This document shows, in pieces, positions 35,285 to 46,585 of a stretch of DNA of 64,000 bases. The notes beneath the pieces were generated by a model. It was not told the DNA's origin, did not search any database, and was given only the letters and a program-made list of their open reading frames with translations. The stretch spans positions 96,461,501 to 96,525,500 of the forward strand of contig JALMGJ010000001.1 in NCBI GenBank assembly GCA_023362775.1. Direction: 5' to 3'. The stretch is from Charina bottae. Lineage: Eukaryota; Chordata; Lepidosauria; Squamata; Charinaidae. Each line of letters opens with the position of its first letter. Position 1 is the stretch's first letter. The translations under genes and the position numbers were made by a program.

Positions 35285-36165
35285 TTTAAGGGAGCTTACA
35301 GTAAATGTTTATAAATGCTGCAAATCAGTTGGAGTAGAGAGAAGGGGGAAGTTTAGAGATTAAATACCTATTTACCTTTTCCAAATTGTAATCTTTTCTA
35401 TGCCATGGTGATGATTGGATGGGCCCATGGATATTAACCCGTACCACCCATCATGGCTTCGGTCAACCAAGGTTGTCACACCATACTACATGCAGCATTG
35501 CCTGCTAATGGTAAGGACAGTTTGAGCACATTTTAACAATATGCAACAAGTGGAAGCAAAGCCCAGTTTTGCCCTAAGTGTGTTCATGAAGTTCTATTCA
35601 AGTTAGAATTATTTGTTTGTTGCTTTTCTATCCCATCACAATCTAGCAACTCTCAGCTCACACGATATTAAGAAAAATATCTAGAGATTACCTTGTAAGC
35701 CAATATGCTATTGCCCACATCCAATCAACTTGGAGATACATGTTGTGTATTGACACACCCCCTGCCTACTTTTGGTGTTCATATTCTCACATGGTGTATG
35801 AAGCCATTTTCAGGTGATAAGCACACACACTGTATTTCAAATATGGTCAATGTTTAGGAACAGTGGAAGAGATGCATGAATTGGAGCAATTGGTGGGAAC
35901 AAAGCTGTAAAATTATTAGACTCAAAGATCTGTGATTCTCTTTAGGTTTTTTTCTGCCACTTGGAGGCAGTGCCAGCCTGTTTTTTTAGCATGGCTTGAT
36001 AACTGCATGCCTTTACTTCAGTACAGTAAAGTGTTGGGATATATACATGATTTCATGCACTAATTTCTAAAAGTGGCATCTGACTGTCTGTATGGTGCCT
36101 GTGGGAGGAGATCATTGGGACATCCACTTTTCCAGAAGCTGAGATATAGCCTTGGCCAAGATCAC
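35285..36165. other. Intergenic, mostly unrecognised
   Basis: 35285-35365 shares sequence with 28105-28190 (unassigned repeat). I recognise nothing else. Confidence 0.4.
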
Positions 36166-36170
36166 GGACC

Positions 36171-36285
36171 AGTGTTTCTCAACCATGGCAGCTTTCAGAT
36201 GTGTGGACTTCAACTCCCAGAATTCTGGGAGTTGAATGGCTGGCTGGGGAATTCTGGGAGTTGAAGTCCACTCATCTGAAAGCTG
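36171..36285. mobile_element. Palindromic hAT-type MITE, right end lost
   Basis: Starts AGTGTTTCTCAACCATGGC, then GTGGACTTCAACTCCCAGAA, and folds back through CTGGGAGTTGAAGTCCAC. Same family as 50232-50366 and 54934-55082, but the right terminus is missing. Confidence 0.8.
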
Positions 36286-36319
36286 AAAGAATTTTTAGGA
36301 AAATGCCAAGAAAGTATAA

Positions 36320-37010
36320 ACATCCATGGTGTAATAATAAACAATTGTGTTACACAGATGGTCCTGTTCTGTTAGCAAATATTATGCAACCAGGAAAACA
36401 AGTCTAGAAGGTAAAACAATATAAATATCTGGGCTGTAATTTGAAGGATAGATGGGATTCTAGCATGGACAGAAAGAGCAGGACTGAACAGGTAAGAGTA
36501 GCTTTTCAAAAAATGAGTAAACTTGTTTGCTGTTGGGACTTAAGATTGGAGCTTCACTGGTCAGACTGCATGTTGTTATGCATTGCAAATTCTTTCATAT
36601 GGAGTAGAAGCATGAGTAATGACTCATATGACAGGAGTATAGACGCCTTTGAAATGTGGATTTACAGAATACTTAAAATATCATGGGCTGGACATATATG
36701 AAATGAGACACAAAATATGCAAAGATCAGGCAATTGTGAATGCCAGCAAGAAAAGGAAATTAGAATACTTATGACACATGATATCCAACAAGAAATATCA
36801 ACTACAGTTTATTATACAAGGAAAGATTCAAGGAAAACGTAGTGTGGGTGGCTGGGTGGGAGATGACACGCATCCTTGCTGAAAAAATATGCTCGTGTTT
36901 TGGCAAAAAGGCAATGTCTTTATATTGGAGAGAAACATCAAAAGAACATACAGCATAGTTGGTTACCAATCTTTGTAGAAGAAAGCATTAAAAGAAGGAA
37001 GTGTGTGGAA
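36320..37010 (+). mobile_element. Non-LTR retrotransposon C-terminal fragment (RTE-like), decayed
   Basis: The + strand reads YLGCNLKDRWDSSMD (36427-36470), then RSIDAFEMWIYRILKISWAGH (36633-36697). These are equivalents of the 'IEAFEMWCYRRILRISW' segment found after the RT domain in RTE-related LINEs. Stops and frameshifts follow. Confidence 0.65.
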
Positions 37011-37987
37011 AAGGTGGGATTCCGTTTTTGAAATGTGTCAGATCTATTTCCCAAGATCTGTTGTCAGATGATTAACATACCTTAGACATGAGTTCTTATT
37101 TCTGCTTAAAATAAATAAAACTTGGGGATATTCTCAGGAGTATACACAGGAAATATGATTTTGAATTTAAAATCCTTTTGAACTGACAGTTCTGTGTTCA
37201 CTTGCAGCCGTAAGAGTTCATGAGTAGAGTATGCATGAAAGCAACGAATTTTGTCTTTTCTCTGATACAGTAGTGAACATCTCTCTATGCAACTTGATTA
37301 TCTTATGTTGTGTTATTGTCTGCTGCCTCAAGCACTAGTTGTAGTGGAAAAACAAGGTATTAAATTAAAGACGTCTCTTCTGACATCCAGCTAGCATGCC
37401 AGAAATCTAGGGAGCAGGTTTCTTCCACATTCAGGCGCTCAGGCATTTTGATCATTAGCTAGGTTGTTACCAACCTAGAGCAAATGGATTGTAAAATAGC
37501 AACACCTTTTTTATTCTTTCCAACCCAGCAGAATTTGGATGGACATTATATAAGGTATCTCAGGACTCTGTCAGCCTGTCAGAAGAATAACTCTTTGGAA
37601 AATTGACAGAATGGGACCAAATCTGTTGTTGGGGGAGAGGCTGCGACAAAAAAAGATAAGAGTTCAAAAATGGGTGGGGTCCAGCTTGGGTCTGGGGAGA
37701 AAAACATTCCAGAAAAATATCCTTCGGTGCCTCTCTCTTGGAGAGGCAGTTTATCTGTTTGTAGGCCAACTTTTGCATGCTGCCTATTTTCACTACTCCT
37801 TCCTAAGAGCCTTCCCTTCTAGTGCACACAGCCTGCTCTTTGCCTCCCAGTGCACACATACGTGCAAATTCACACAGGAGGGGGGAAGCAGAAGCACACG
37901 TGCACAGATGCAACATGTTAATTGGATGTGCAGGAGAAAATACAGATGCTTCTTGTGGCCACTGCTGGTAAATGGATTAAAACAAAT

Positions 37988-37989
37988 GC

Positions 37990-38033
<44 letters not shown>

Positions 38034-38055
38034 CAACAACAACAACAACAACAGA
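37988..38055. repeat. (AAT)n(AAC)n microsatellite
   Basis: About 40 bp of ATA/AAT trinucleotides followed by about 24 bp of CAA. Confidence 0.95.
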
Positions 38056-38364
38056 TCAATAAGAACTGGAGAAGATCACAATATCAAGATCTGAAAATCA
38101 AAGTTGAAAGATTATGGCATAAACTGGCAGTGGTGGTCCCAGTGGTTATTGGCACACACGGTGCCATACCAAAAAACCTTGGATGACACTTAGAAAATCT
38201 GCGCATTGACAAAATTTCCATCTGTCAATTACACTGCTTGGATCCGCACATATACTACGCCGATACATTATGACATCCTAGATTCTTGGGAAGAACTCAA
38301 TGCAAATGAAGGCCAACACCAGCTAAAGAACTGGCAGCTGTGATTTCACGTTGTGTATAATAAT

Positions 38365-38432
38365 AAAAAAGGTAAAGGTTTTCCCCTGCACAAATGTGCA
38401 CAAATGTGCGGGGGGAACCTTTACCTTTTTTT
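38365..38432. repeat. Palindrome made of two opposed SINE tails
   Basis: AAAAGGTAAAGGTTTTCCCC with TGCACAAATGTGCA, then CGGGGGGAACCTTTACCTTT. The SINE tail occurs twice in opposite orientation, next to the SINE body at 38433-38665. Confidence 0.85.
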
Positions 38433-38665
38433 CCCCCTGCACAGTCGTGTCCGACTCTAGGGGGTGGTGCTCATCTCCGTTTCTTAGCCGAAGTGCCAGC
38501 GCTGTCCGAAGACGCTTCCACGGTCATGTGGCCGGCATGACGCGCGCGGAACACTGTTACCTTCCCACCAAAGTGGTACCTATTTATCTACTTGCATTTG
38601 CATGCTTTCGAATTGCTAGGTTGGCAAGAGCTGGGGCGAGTGCGGGAGCTCACTCTGTCACACAG
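38433..38665 (-). mobile_element. Sauria-type SINE, head truncated
   Basis: Reverse-oriented SINE with GTCGTGTCCGACTCTAGGGG at the left and GCGGGAGCTCACTCTGTCAC at the right; the tRNA-like head is missing. (A)TAATAATAA sequence lies on both sides, consistent with insertion into AAT-rich DNA. Confidence 0.85.
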
Positions 38666-38717
<52 letters not shown>

Positions 38718-38835
38718 CAACAACAACAACAATAATAATAACAACAATAATAATAATAATAATAATAATAATATAAAATTTATACGCTGCCCAACTCCCA
38801 GCAACTCTCCTTGCTCTGCCTGCTATCCCTGCCGT
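38666..38835 (-). mobile_element. (AAT)n compound microsatellite plus L2/CR1 3' end
   Basis: About 105 bp of AAT/AAC units (to 38771) run into ATAAAATTTATACGCTGCCC and AACTCCCAGCAACTCT, the start of an L2/CR1-type 3' UTR in reverse. Confidence 0.7.
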
Positions 38836-41312
38836 GTTCAGAATCATAACCCTTGACTAGATCCTAAGTTTGAAAAGGGGGAGAAGGAAACTGATGGTTT
38901 TCATGACTCTACCATGAAGCAAGGTTGGTCTGCACATTCTCATGTCTCTGCCAATCACGGGCCTCAGCCTCTTCAGAATCTGGATTCACAGCCCATCTAT
39001 GCATCCTCTAATGGAGTTATATTTGCTCACAGTGGGAGTCATATCTTGCCAAAGCTCCTCCGTGCTTTGCCGCCCCCCATTTCCTTTGAGATGACATGGA
39101 AAAAATGTAATTACTGGGTATACGTTCTCTTTCTGGGCCAGAGTGTGTCTTTTAATTTGCCATGTAGGAGAGTGGTTTGCTTCTGAACTGCTGCTCTTCT
39201 GTTTTAACCCTTTTTCTCTCTGACAAGGCCTGCCTAAGGGGATCTCTCATGTCTTCGTTTTCAGCTGTGCTTGTTTCTGCTCCATGGGTGTCATTTCCCT
39301 TTGTGGACTTCCAGATCTTAATTTGTTTAAGCCCTCGGGGAGATGGCTTGAACTGAAAAATCAGGGCTCTCTAATTAGGGGAAGGTGGCAGGTACGTCAG
39401 CATGGATCTCTCTAAAGTCCTTAGGTGATCAGGGACTTTGCCTGTTTCCTGTAATCTAGGATTATAAATCCTCTCTTTAATTCTTCTTTTCAAAAAGAGA
39501 TTTTGAGGATGCTTAAAAACATGGCTAAAGCCTGCATTCCTGTTGCCAACACTCCTTACCCGGGACTCAGACTATACACTCAGGCAGGAGACTGATCTAT
39601 GCATGCCCTTAAACATTAACACGCCTTCTAGTGCAAGTGTACACATGTGAACAGTGCAAGACTAAGCTGTCCAATTTCAGAGCTTGAAACTGAGGAGGTT
39701 TTTCTCTAAATCTTAGCGATTATCCTAAAATTACAGGTGGATTTCTCTTGTTCCCGATACAGCTTTCATCCAAAATTAATGACATCTTCCTGCATCTGGG
39801 CAAGACAGAGTAACGGAATGTGGGAGACTGGAAAACATCAGAAGGAAGCTGGTTGCCCTTTTCCTGACATGAAAGCTTATGCCTTTTAATGAAACGTGTT
39901 AGTCGGAAAAGGGGCTACCAGCCTCCTCCTGGTGTTCTGCTGTCCTGACTAAGATGGCTCTCCTCTGGAAGGTAGGAAAGAATTTTTAGATATGCATAAT
40001 TAGGGATATAAGGCTTGCCCCAGCAACGGTCCTTGATTGACCATACATGGTTCCCAGCTTCTGATCGGGGAACTTGTAGGATTCAGGATGAAAGCTTTTC
40101 TTTTAAGACTTTGTCCCCAAGTCCTTGACCCTTGGTTTTGCAACCGGTGAAGAAGCCCTGCCGTGGGGCAAAGAGGAGATTGAAATCATATTGTTCTGAC
40201 TGAACTGAGCTGCTGGCCCCTTCCTGTTATTAGCAGAAGTGGGAGAAGTAACGCAAATGTACGGACATGCTTGATGTGCATGGTTAGCTTTCTGGAGACA
40301 GACGCATCTGAGGGAACAGAGTGTCCTCCCTCTCAAGGCCGGGACTGATTTTATTTTGCTTACGCTTATTGGATTTGAAGATGCCATGAACTTGGACTGG
40401 GACAGCTGATATCCTAAAAGTCAGACATCAAATTCAAAATGTTCTTGAGAAATGGGCTGAAAAATAACATCCTAAGTTTTAATGGACAAATGCAAAGTTC
40501 TTCATGGAGAGAAAGAAATCAAATGTGCCAGTTTTGCCTAGGAAGTACCTGGCTTAGGGCTGATAAGCTTTTCTCCCACCTTTGAGATGGGGGGGGGAGC
40601 ATGTTGTTTTTAACAATGCTGCCCACCCCCGGCCTACATATTCCTGCACTCCAGGAATGAAGCTGGTATAGTTCTTGCCCTCAAAAAAAGTTACACAGGG
40701 TCCTTTTAGGGCAGGAACTGATTCTCTCCAGAGCTAGGAAGAAGCAAGAAGCAGAGCCCGGAATAACTTCTGAGGAAATTTCAGACAACTCTGAAGCTGA
40801 TCAAACTAGGATTAGAGGAGGAGGAGGAGTGGAGGATCTCAGCCAATTGATATCAAGCATCTTATTGAATATACCCAGGCTTCAATAAAAGGTTTTAATG
40901 CAAGGACTAGGGGCCATGTGTATCCTTCACTGAAATCGGTTTTGTTTTTAAACAGAACTTATTGGGACCTCCTGCTCCTTTTATGCTTGGCTGAAGAAAA
41001 TTCAGTTTCCCTGGCCATGACAAGGCAGTAGTCCAGCTGTTAAATGTGGAGGACACTAGCTGCCCTTTGATCACCTAGATTTTTTTTAAAAAAGGCCAGT
41101 CTTCCAGGACTTAAGGGGGCAACGCATTGACATTTCCAGATGTTGCTCCATCCCCCCTTTTCCCCTTCTCGGGGGCTTTTTAAAAGTAAAATATGTCTGT
41201 TAAGCTGAGCCAAGGCCTCATGCATTTATTTAGGAGTATTTTTCCTATTTCTGAACCTGCACATTTACAAAGGATTCAGAGAAACTAGAACAAGTTCAGA
41301 GAAGAGAAGCAT
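38836..41312. other. Intergenic, nothing recognised
   Basis: About 2.5 kb free of obvious repeats, unusual for this window. It contains short open frames only and no recognisable exon. Confidence 0.45.
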
Positions 41313-41327
41313 GGAGGATCAGGGACT

Positions 41328-44300
41328 TGTTGTTGTTTATTCGTTCAGTCGTTTCCGACTCTTCGTGACTTCATGGACCAGTCCACGCCAGAGCTTTCTG
41401 TCGGCCGTCACCATCCCCAGCTCCCCAATGGTTGAGTCCGTCACCTCCAGAATACCATCCATCCATCTTGCCCTTGGTCGGCCCCTCTTCCTTTTGCCTT
41501 CCACTTTCCCTAGCATCAGCTTCTTCTCCAGGGTATCCTGTCTTCTCATTATGTGGCCAAAGTACTTCAGTTTTGCCTTTAAGATCATTCCCTCAAGTGA
41601 GCAGTCTGGCTTTATTTCCTGGAGGATGGACTGGTTTGATCTTCTTGCAGTCCAAGGCACTCTCAGAATTTTCCTCCAACACCACAGTTCAAAAGCATCT
41701 ATCTTCCTTCGCTCAGCCTTCCTTATGGTCCAGCTCTCGCAGCCATAGGTTACTACAGGGAATACCATTGCTTTAACTATGCGGACCTTTGTTGTCAGTG
41801 TGATGTCTCTGCTCTTAACTATTTTATCAAGACTTGCCATTGCTCTCCTCCCAAGAAGTAGACGTCTTCTGATTTCCTGGCTGCAGTCAGCGTCTGCAGT
41901 AATCTTTGCGCCTAGAAATACAAAGTCTGTCACTGCCTCCACTTTTTCTCCCTCTATTTGCCAGTCATCAATCAAGCTCGTTGCCATAATCTTGGTTTTT
42001 TTGAGGTTTAACTGCAACCCAGCTTTTGCACTTTCTTCTTTCACCTTCGTCATAAGGCTCCTCAACTCCTCCTCGCTTTCAGCCATCAAAGTGGTATCAT
42101 CTGCGTATCTGAGATTGTTAATGTTTCTTCCAGCGATTTTAACTCCAGCCTTGGATTCCTCAAGCCCAGCATGTCGCATGATGTGTTCTGCATACAGGTT
42201 GAATAGGTAGGGTGAGAGTATACAACCCTGCCGTACTCCTTTCCCAATCTTAAACCAGTCCGTTGTTCCGTGCTCTGTTCTTACCGTTGCTACTTGGTCG
42301 TTATACAGATTCCTCAGGAGGCAGACAAGATGACTTGGTATCCCCATACCACCAAGAACTTGCCACAATTTGTTCTGATCCACACAGTCAAAGGCTTTAG
42401 AATAGTCAATAAAACAGAAATATATGTTTTTCTGAAATTCCCTGGCTTTCTCCATTATCCAGCGGATATTGGCAATTTGGTCTCTAGTTCCTCTGCCTTT
42501 TCTAAACCCAGCTTGTACATCTGGCAATTCTCGCTCCATGAATTGCTGGAGTCTACCTTGCAAGATCTTGAGCATTACCTTACTGGCATGTGAAATAAGT
42601 GCCACTGTTCGATAGTTTGAACATTCTTTAGTGCTTCCCTTTTTTGGTATGGGGATATAAGTTGATTTTTTCCAATCTGATGGCCATTCTTGTGTTTTCC
42701 AAATTTGCTGGCATATGGCATGCATCACCTTGACAGCATCATCTTCCAAGATTTTAAATAGTTCAGCTGGGATACCGTCGTCTCCTGCTGCCTTGTTATT
42801 AGCAATGCTTCTTAAGGCCCATTCAACCTCACTCTTCAGGATGTCTGGCTCTAACTCACTGACCACACCGTCAAAGCTATCTCCAATATTATTATCCTTC
42901 CTATACAGATCTTCCGTATATTCTTGCCACCTTTTCTTGATCTCTTCTGCTTCTGTTAGGTCCTTACCATCTTTGTTTTTGATCATACCCATTTTTGCCT
43001 GGAATTTACCTCCGATGTTTCTAATTTTCTGGAAGAGGTCTTTTGTCCTTCCTATTCTATTGTCTTCTTCCACTTCCGCACATTGCTTGTTTAAAAATAA
43101 TTCCTTATCTCTTCTGGCTACCCTCTGGAATTTTGCATTTAATTGGGCATATCTCCCCCTATCACTGTTGCCTTTTGCTTTCCTTCTTTCTTGGGCTATT
43201 TCCAGTGTCTCAGCAGACAGCCATCTTGCCTTCTTGGTTTTCTTTTTCTTTGGGACGTTTTTTGTTGCCGCCTCCTGAACAATGTTTCGAACTTCTGTCC
43301 ATAGTTCTTCCGGGACCCTATCTACTAAATCTAGTCCCTTAAATCTATTCTTCACCTCCACTGCATATTCCTTAGGAATATTAGTGAGCTCATATCTAAC
43401 TGATCTGTGGGTCTTCCCTATTCTCTTTAGTCTGATTCTAAATTTTGCAATAAGAAGTTCGTGATCTGAACTACAGTCAGCTCCAGGTCTTGTTTTTATC
43501 GACTGTATAGATGTCCGCCACCTTTGGCTGCAAAGGATGTAGTCAATCTGATTTCGGTGTCGACCATCTGGTGAAGTCCATGTATAAAGTCGTCTTTTAG
43601 GTTGTTGGAAGAGAGTGTTTGTTATGCACAGTGAGTTGTCTTGGCAAAATTCTATCAGCCTATGTCCTGCTTCATTTTGTTCTCCCAGACCATGCTTGCC
43701 TGTAATTCCAGGTGTCGCCTGACTACCCACCTTAGCATTCCAGTCTCCTGTAATGAAAATAACATCTCTTTTTGGTGTATTATCCAGTAGGTGCTGCAGA
43801 TCCTCATAGAACTGATCTACTTCTGCTTCTTCAGCATCTGTGGTTGGGGCGTATATTTGGATCACTGTGATGTTAAATGGTTTCCCCTGAATTCGAATTG
43901 AGATCATTCTATCGTTTTTTGGATTGTATCCAAGCACTGCTTTAGCCACTTTATTATTAATTATGAAGGCTACTCCATTTCTTCTGTGGTCCTCTTGTCC
44001 ACAGTAGTAGATCTGGTGGTCATCTGATGTGAAGTGGCCCATTCCAGTCCATTTCAGTTCACTGATACCTAAAATGTCTATATTTAATCTTGACATCTCA
44101 CCAATAACCACATCCAATTTGCCCTGGCTCATAGATCTTACGTTCCATGTTCCTATGGTGTGTTGATCTTTAGAACATCGGATTCGTCGTTCACCACCAG
44201 CACCGTCGGCTGCTAGCCGTCCTTTCGGCTTTGAGCTAGCTGCGTCATCACGTCTGGGGCTAGTTGAACGTATCCTCTGTTCCTCCCCAGTAGCATTTTG

Positions 44301-44546
44301 ACCATCTTCTGACCTGGGAGTCCCATCTTCCGATGGTATACCGACATATCTTTGGTTGTACTGATCCATTTAGTTTTCATGGCAAGAATACTGGGGTGGG
44401 TTGCCATTACCTTCCCCAGGGATCGTATTTAGTCTGACCTCTCTGCCACGACCTTCCCGTCTTGGGTGTCCCTTCACGGTTTAGCTCATGGTTTCATTGA
44501 GGTGCTCAAGCTCCAGCACCACGACAAGGTAACGATCTCCTTTGCT
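41328..44546 (-). mobile_element. Full-length BovB LINE with target-site duplication
   Basis: 3219 bp on the minus strand. The 3' end carries the BovB tail (reverse complement ACTGAACGAATAAACAACAA) at the left; the 5' end (CTCCAGCAAAGGAGATCGTT on the minus strand) lies at 44546. A perfect 15-bp target duplication GGAGGATCAGGGACT flanks it (41313-41327 and 44547-44561). It contains one uninterrupted 1010-codon ORF. The intact ORF and perfect flanks indicate a recent insertion in intergenic DNA. Confidence 0.96.
41337..44369 (-). CDS. BovB endonuclease-reverse transcriptase ORF, intact
   Basis: A 1010-aa protein starting MDQYNQRYVG, the length expected for BovB. Residues about 70-310 form the AP-type endonuclease, which nicks target DNA: GTWNVRSM, ISELKW, IYAPT, GDWNAKVG (208-215), IDYILC and the catalytic SDH (301-303). 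Residues about 505-790 form the reverse transcriptase: FIDYSKAFD (653-661), GVRQGCILSP (711-720) and the catalytic YADD (755-758). The C-terminal part carries the WTARRSNQSILQEI and RKRGRPRARW motifs of the clade. No stop, frameshift or missing catalytic residue is visible. The protein would copy its own RNA into chromosomal nicks and could also mobilise SINEs with BovB-like tails. Whether it is transcribed is unknown. Confidence 0.95.
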   Translation of the reverse strand: MDQYNQRYVGIPSEDGTPRSEDGQNATGEEQRIRSTSPRRDDAASSKPKGRLAADGAGGERRIRCSKDQHTIGTWNVRSMSQGKLDVVIGEMSRLNIDILGISELKWTGMGHFTSDDHQIYYCGQEDHRRNGVAFIINNKVAKAVLGYNPKNDRMISIRIQGKPFNITVIQIYAPTTDAEEAEVDQFYEDLQHLLDNTPKRDVIFITGDWNAKVGSQATPGITGKHGLGEQNEAGHRLIEFCQDNSLCITNTLFQQPKRRLYTWTSPDGRHRNQIDYILCSQRWRTSIQSIKTRPGADCSSDHELLIAKFRIRLKRIGKTHRSVRYELTNIPKEYAVEVKNRFKGLDLVDRVPEELWTEVRNIVQEAATKNVPKKKKTKKARWLSAETLEIAQERRKAKGNSDRGRYAQLNAKFQRVARRDKELFLNKQCAEVEEDNRIGRTKDLFQKIRNIGGKFQAKMGMIKNKDGKDLTEAEEIKKRWQEYTEDLYRKDNNIGDSFDGVVSELEPDILKSEVEWALRSIANNKAAGDDGIPAELFKILEDDAVKVMHAICQQIWKTQEWPSDWKKSTYIPIPKKGSTKECSNYRTVALISHASKVMLKILQGRLQQFMERELPDVQAGFRKGRGTRDQIANIRWIMEKAREFQKNIYFCFIDYSKAFDCVDQNKLWQVLGGMGIPSHLVCLLRNLYNDQVATVRTEHGTTDWFKIGKGVRQGCILSPYLFNLYAEHIMRHAGLEESKAGVKIAGRNINNLRYADDTTLMAESEEELRSLMTKVKEESAKAGLQLNLKKTKIMATSLIDDWQIEGEKVEAVTDFVFLGAKITADADCSQEIRRRLLLGRRAMASLDKIVKSRDITLTTKVRIVKAMVFPVVTYGCESWTIRKAERRKIDAFELWCWRKILRVPWTARRSNQSILQEIKPDCSLEGMILKAKLKYFGHIMRRQDTLEKKLMLGKVEGKRKRGRPRARWMDGILEVTDSTIGELGMVTADRKLWRGLVHEVTKSRKRLNE

Positions 44547-44814
44547 GGAGGATCAGGGACTAGAAACTTAATAATTGGGAATGTACATCTTCTTAAGACA
44601 GGGAAGAGGGAAGATAAGAAGGCACTCATCTCATACTTGAAAGGTGGTCACCCAGAAGAATGTAAGACCATATTTCTATCATTCCAGAGCTCAGGATGTG
44701 AAATAATGGATTTAAGTTACAGAAAAGCAGAAACATTAGATATGTTGGCTAATTTCCTAATTTAGGAAACATTTCCTCACAGGAAGAACAGTTCAGCAGT
44801 AGAATCAGTCACCA

Positions 44815-45436
44815 AATACGCCACCTCCAACTTCTTGAAAGATTCCATCAACGCTGCCTCCGAAAAATGCTGCAAATTACTTGGGAAGATAGGCGGACTA
44901 ATGTTAGCGTATTAGAAGAAGCGAAAACCACCAGCATTGAAACAATGATCATCCAACATCAACTTTGCTGGACCGGTCATGTTGTTCGAATGCCTGACCA
45001 TCGTCTTCCAAAGCAGCTACTTTACTCCCAACTTAAGAATGGAAAACGGAATATTGGTGGACAGCGAAAGAGATTCAAAGATACTCTCAAAGCTAATTTA
45101 AAAAATGTAATAACAGCATTGAGAACTGGGAAGCCCTAACTCATGAGTGTTTCAACTGGAGGTCAGCCTTTATTAATGGTGCTATGGACTTTGAAGAAGC
45201 ACGAGTACAGGGCAAAAGGGAGAAAGGAGCTAAAAGGAAGGCACGTCAGGCAAACCCTCATCATGACCGTCTCCCACCCGGAAACCTATGCCCTCATTGT
45301 GGGAGGTTGTGCGGATCCAGAATTGGCCTTTACAGCCACTTACGGATCCACTGTTAAAATTTTACCTTTGGAAGACAATCTTACTCGGCTACGAGTGATC
45401 GCCAATGAAAATGACCAGTCAGTCTTTGTGGATTGA
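44815..45436 (+). mobile_element. Non-LTR retrotransposon C-terminus with zinc finger, decayed
   Basis: The first frame reads ITWEDRRTNVSVLEEA, IETMIIQHQLCWTGHVVRMP and PKQLLYSQL (44872-45030). After frame changes it reads CPHCGRLCGSRIGLYSHLRIH (about 45290-45352), a C2H2-type finger typical of the C-terminus of one non-LTR family. The RT and endonuclease are absent. Clade not assigned. Confidence 0.75.
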
Positions 45437-45570
45437 TTATGTGCCATCAAATCGGTGGAGCCTCTTAGTGACCACATAGATTGATTTTCTCTGTGACGAT
45501 CAGTCCTGAAGGTCCTTCAGGTTCTCCAATGGTGCCCCCATCGCCACTGTAACTGAGTCCATCCACACAT
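45437..45570 (-). mobile_element. RTE-like LINE 3' fragment
   Basis: GATTATGTGCCATCAAATCG, CATCGCCACTGTAACTGAGT and CATCCAC match the fragment at 16935-17178. Confidence 0.65.
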
Positions 45571-46575
45571 TTATTTTACTTGGTATTTGGGGAGCGTAAT
45601 TCTGCCTGTGGGCTGCCTTCCATATCTTAGAATATATGATGTTGGAGGGCTTTTTTTGCTGCAGAAGTTGGTTATAAAAGGAGAGGCAAATAATATTAAG
45701 TCTTAGCAAGACTGCCTTCTGGCCTGTCAGGCATGTGGTAGGAGTTTGACAGGCCAAAATTAAGTCCTAGTTTTTACACTCTAGGGTGGCCCAGCCCTTC
45801 TCATCTCCTTTCAAATTTGCTGGCACTCCTTTGTATGCTGAATTTCAGAGGCATGAGTCATCTTGTCGGATGGCTCTTCCTCTGTTGTCAAAATAATGTG
45901 CATGTTGTCCTCTTTTTATAATGCAATCTTTGTACTGAAGGTATGAGTGTTTTCCTTTTGGCAGCAACAATACTAAATCCATAGCATGCTGCATTTTGGA
46001 TTAAAATGTGTCCTTCCCCCCTTCCCCCACTCTGAACTTTGTATAGGAGCGAGGTAAGGAGGTGTGACACTTTAAATACACATCCCCTGCCTATGCATTT
46101 GGAAATAGCAGTGACCTATTTTAACTGCAATGTTGAACTACAGGCATTTCTGCTTAGCCTAGTAAGATTTGCAGCTTCACTCTTGAGCATTCCCATGCCG
46201 GTGCCTTGGAATCTGGACATTGTCCCTCTAAACATGTGCAAAATATTTCCCCTTCCCCTGTGGCAAGTCTTCATGCATAATTAAGGAATTGTGGGTGGGG
46301 GGAAGCAGTCCAATATTTAAAAATGGTTTACACCAAGCAGACAACCAAGTATCCCACCATTTAGCAGATAAAACTTTCCCATCACTCTTGTCTCATGTCT
46401 TCATGTCAGAAGGAAGTGAAAAAAGGGGCATCCTTGTTGGGTGGGGTCAAAAAAGTCAAGATGGCAACTACACAATTGAACCCACACCCCCTTTTAATGT
46501 GTGTCACATGCATGATATATGTAAAAGGGGTCATGGGGTTGTGGCTGCTACCTTGAGTTTTTTTAATCACCCTCT
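45571..46575. other. Intergenic, nothing recognised
   Basis: No gene or repeat family recognised. Confidence 0.4.
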
Positions 46576-46585
46576 TGCTCTGTGG

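Noticed and set aside
37988..38055. Possible coding polyglutamine or polyasparagine tract
   Set aside because: It is a pure AAT/AAC microsatellite in non-coding sequence without a surrounding reading frame.
41311..43464. Several + strand open frames of 60-187 codons
   Set aside because: They are antisense to the intact BovB ORF and repeat in the same relative places in the other BovB copies (939-2921 and 19426-20503).
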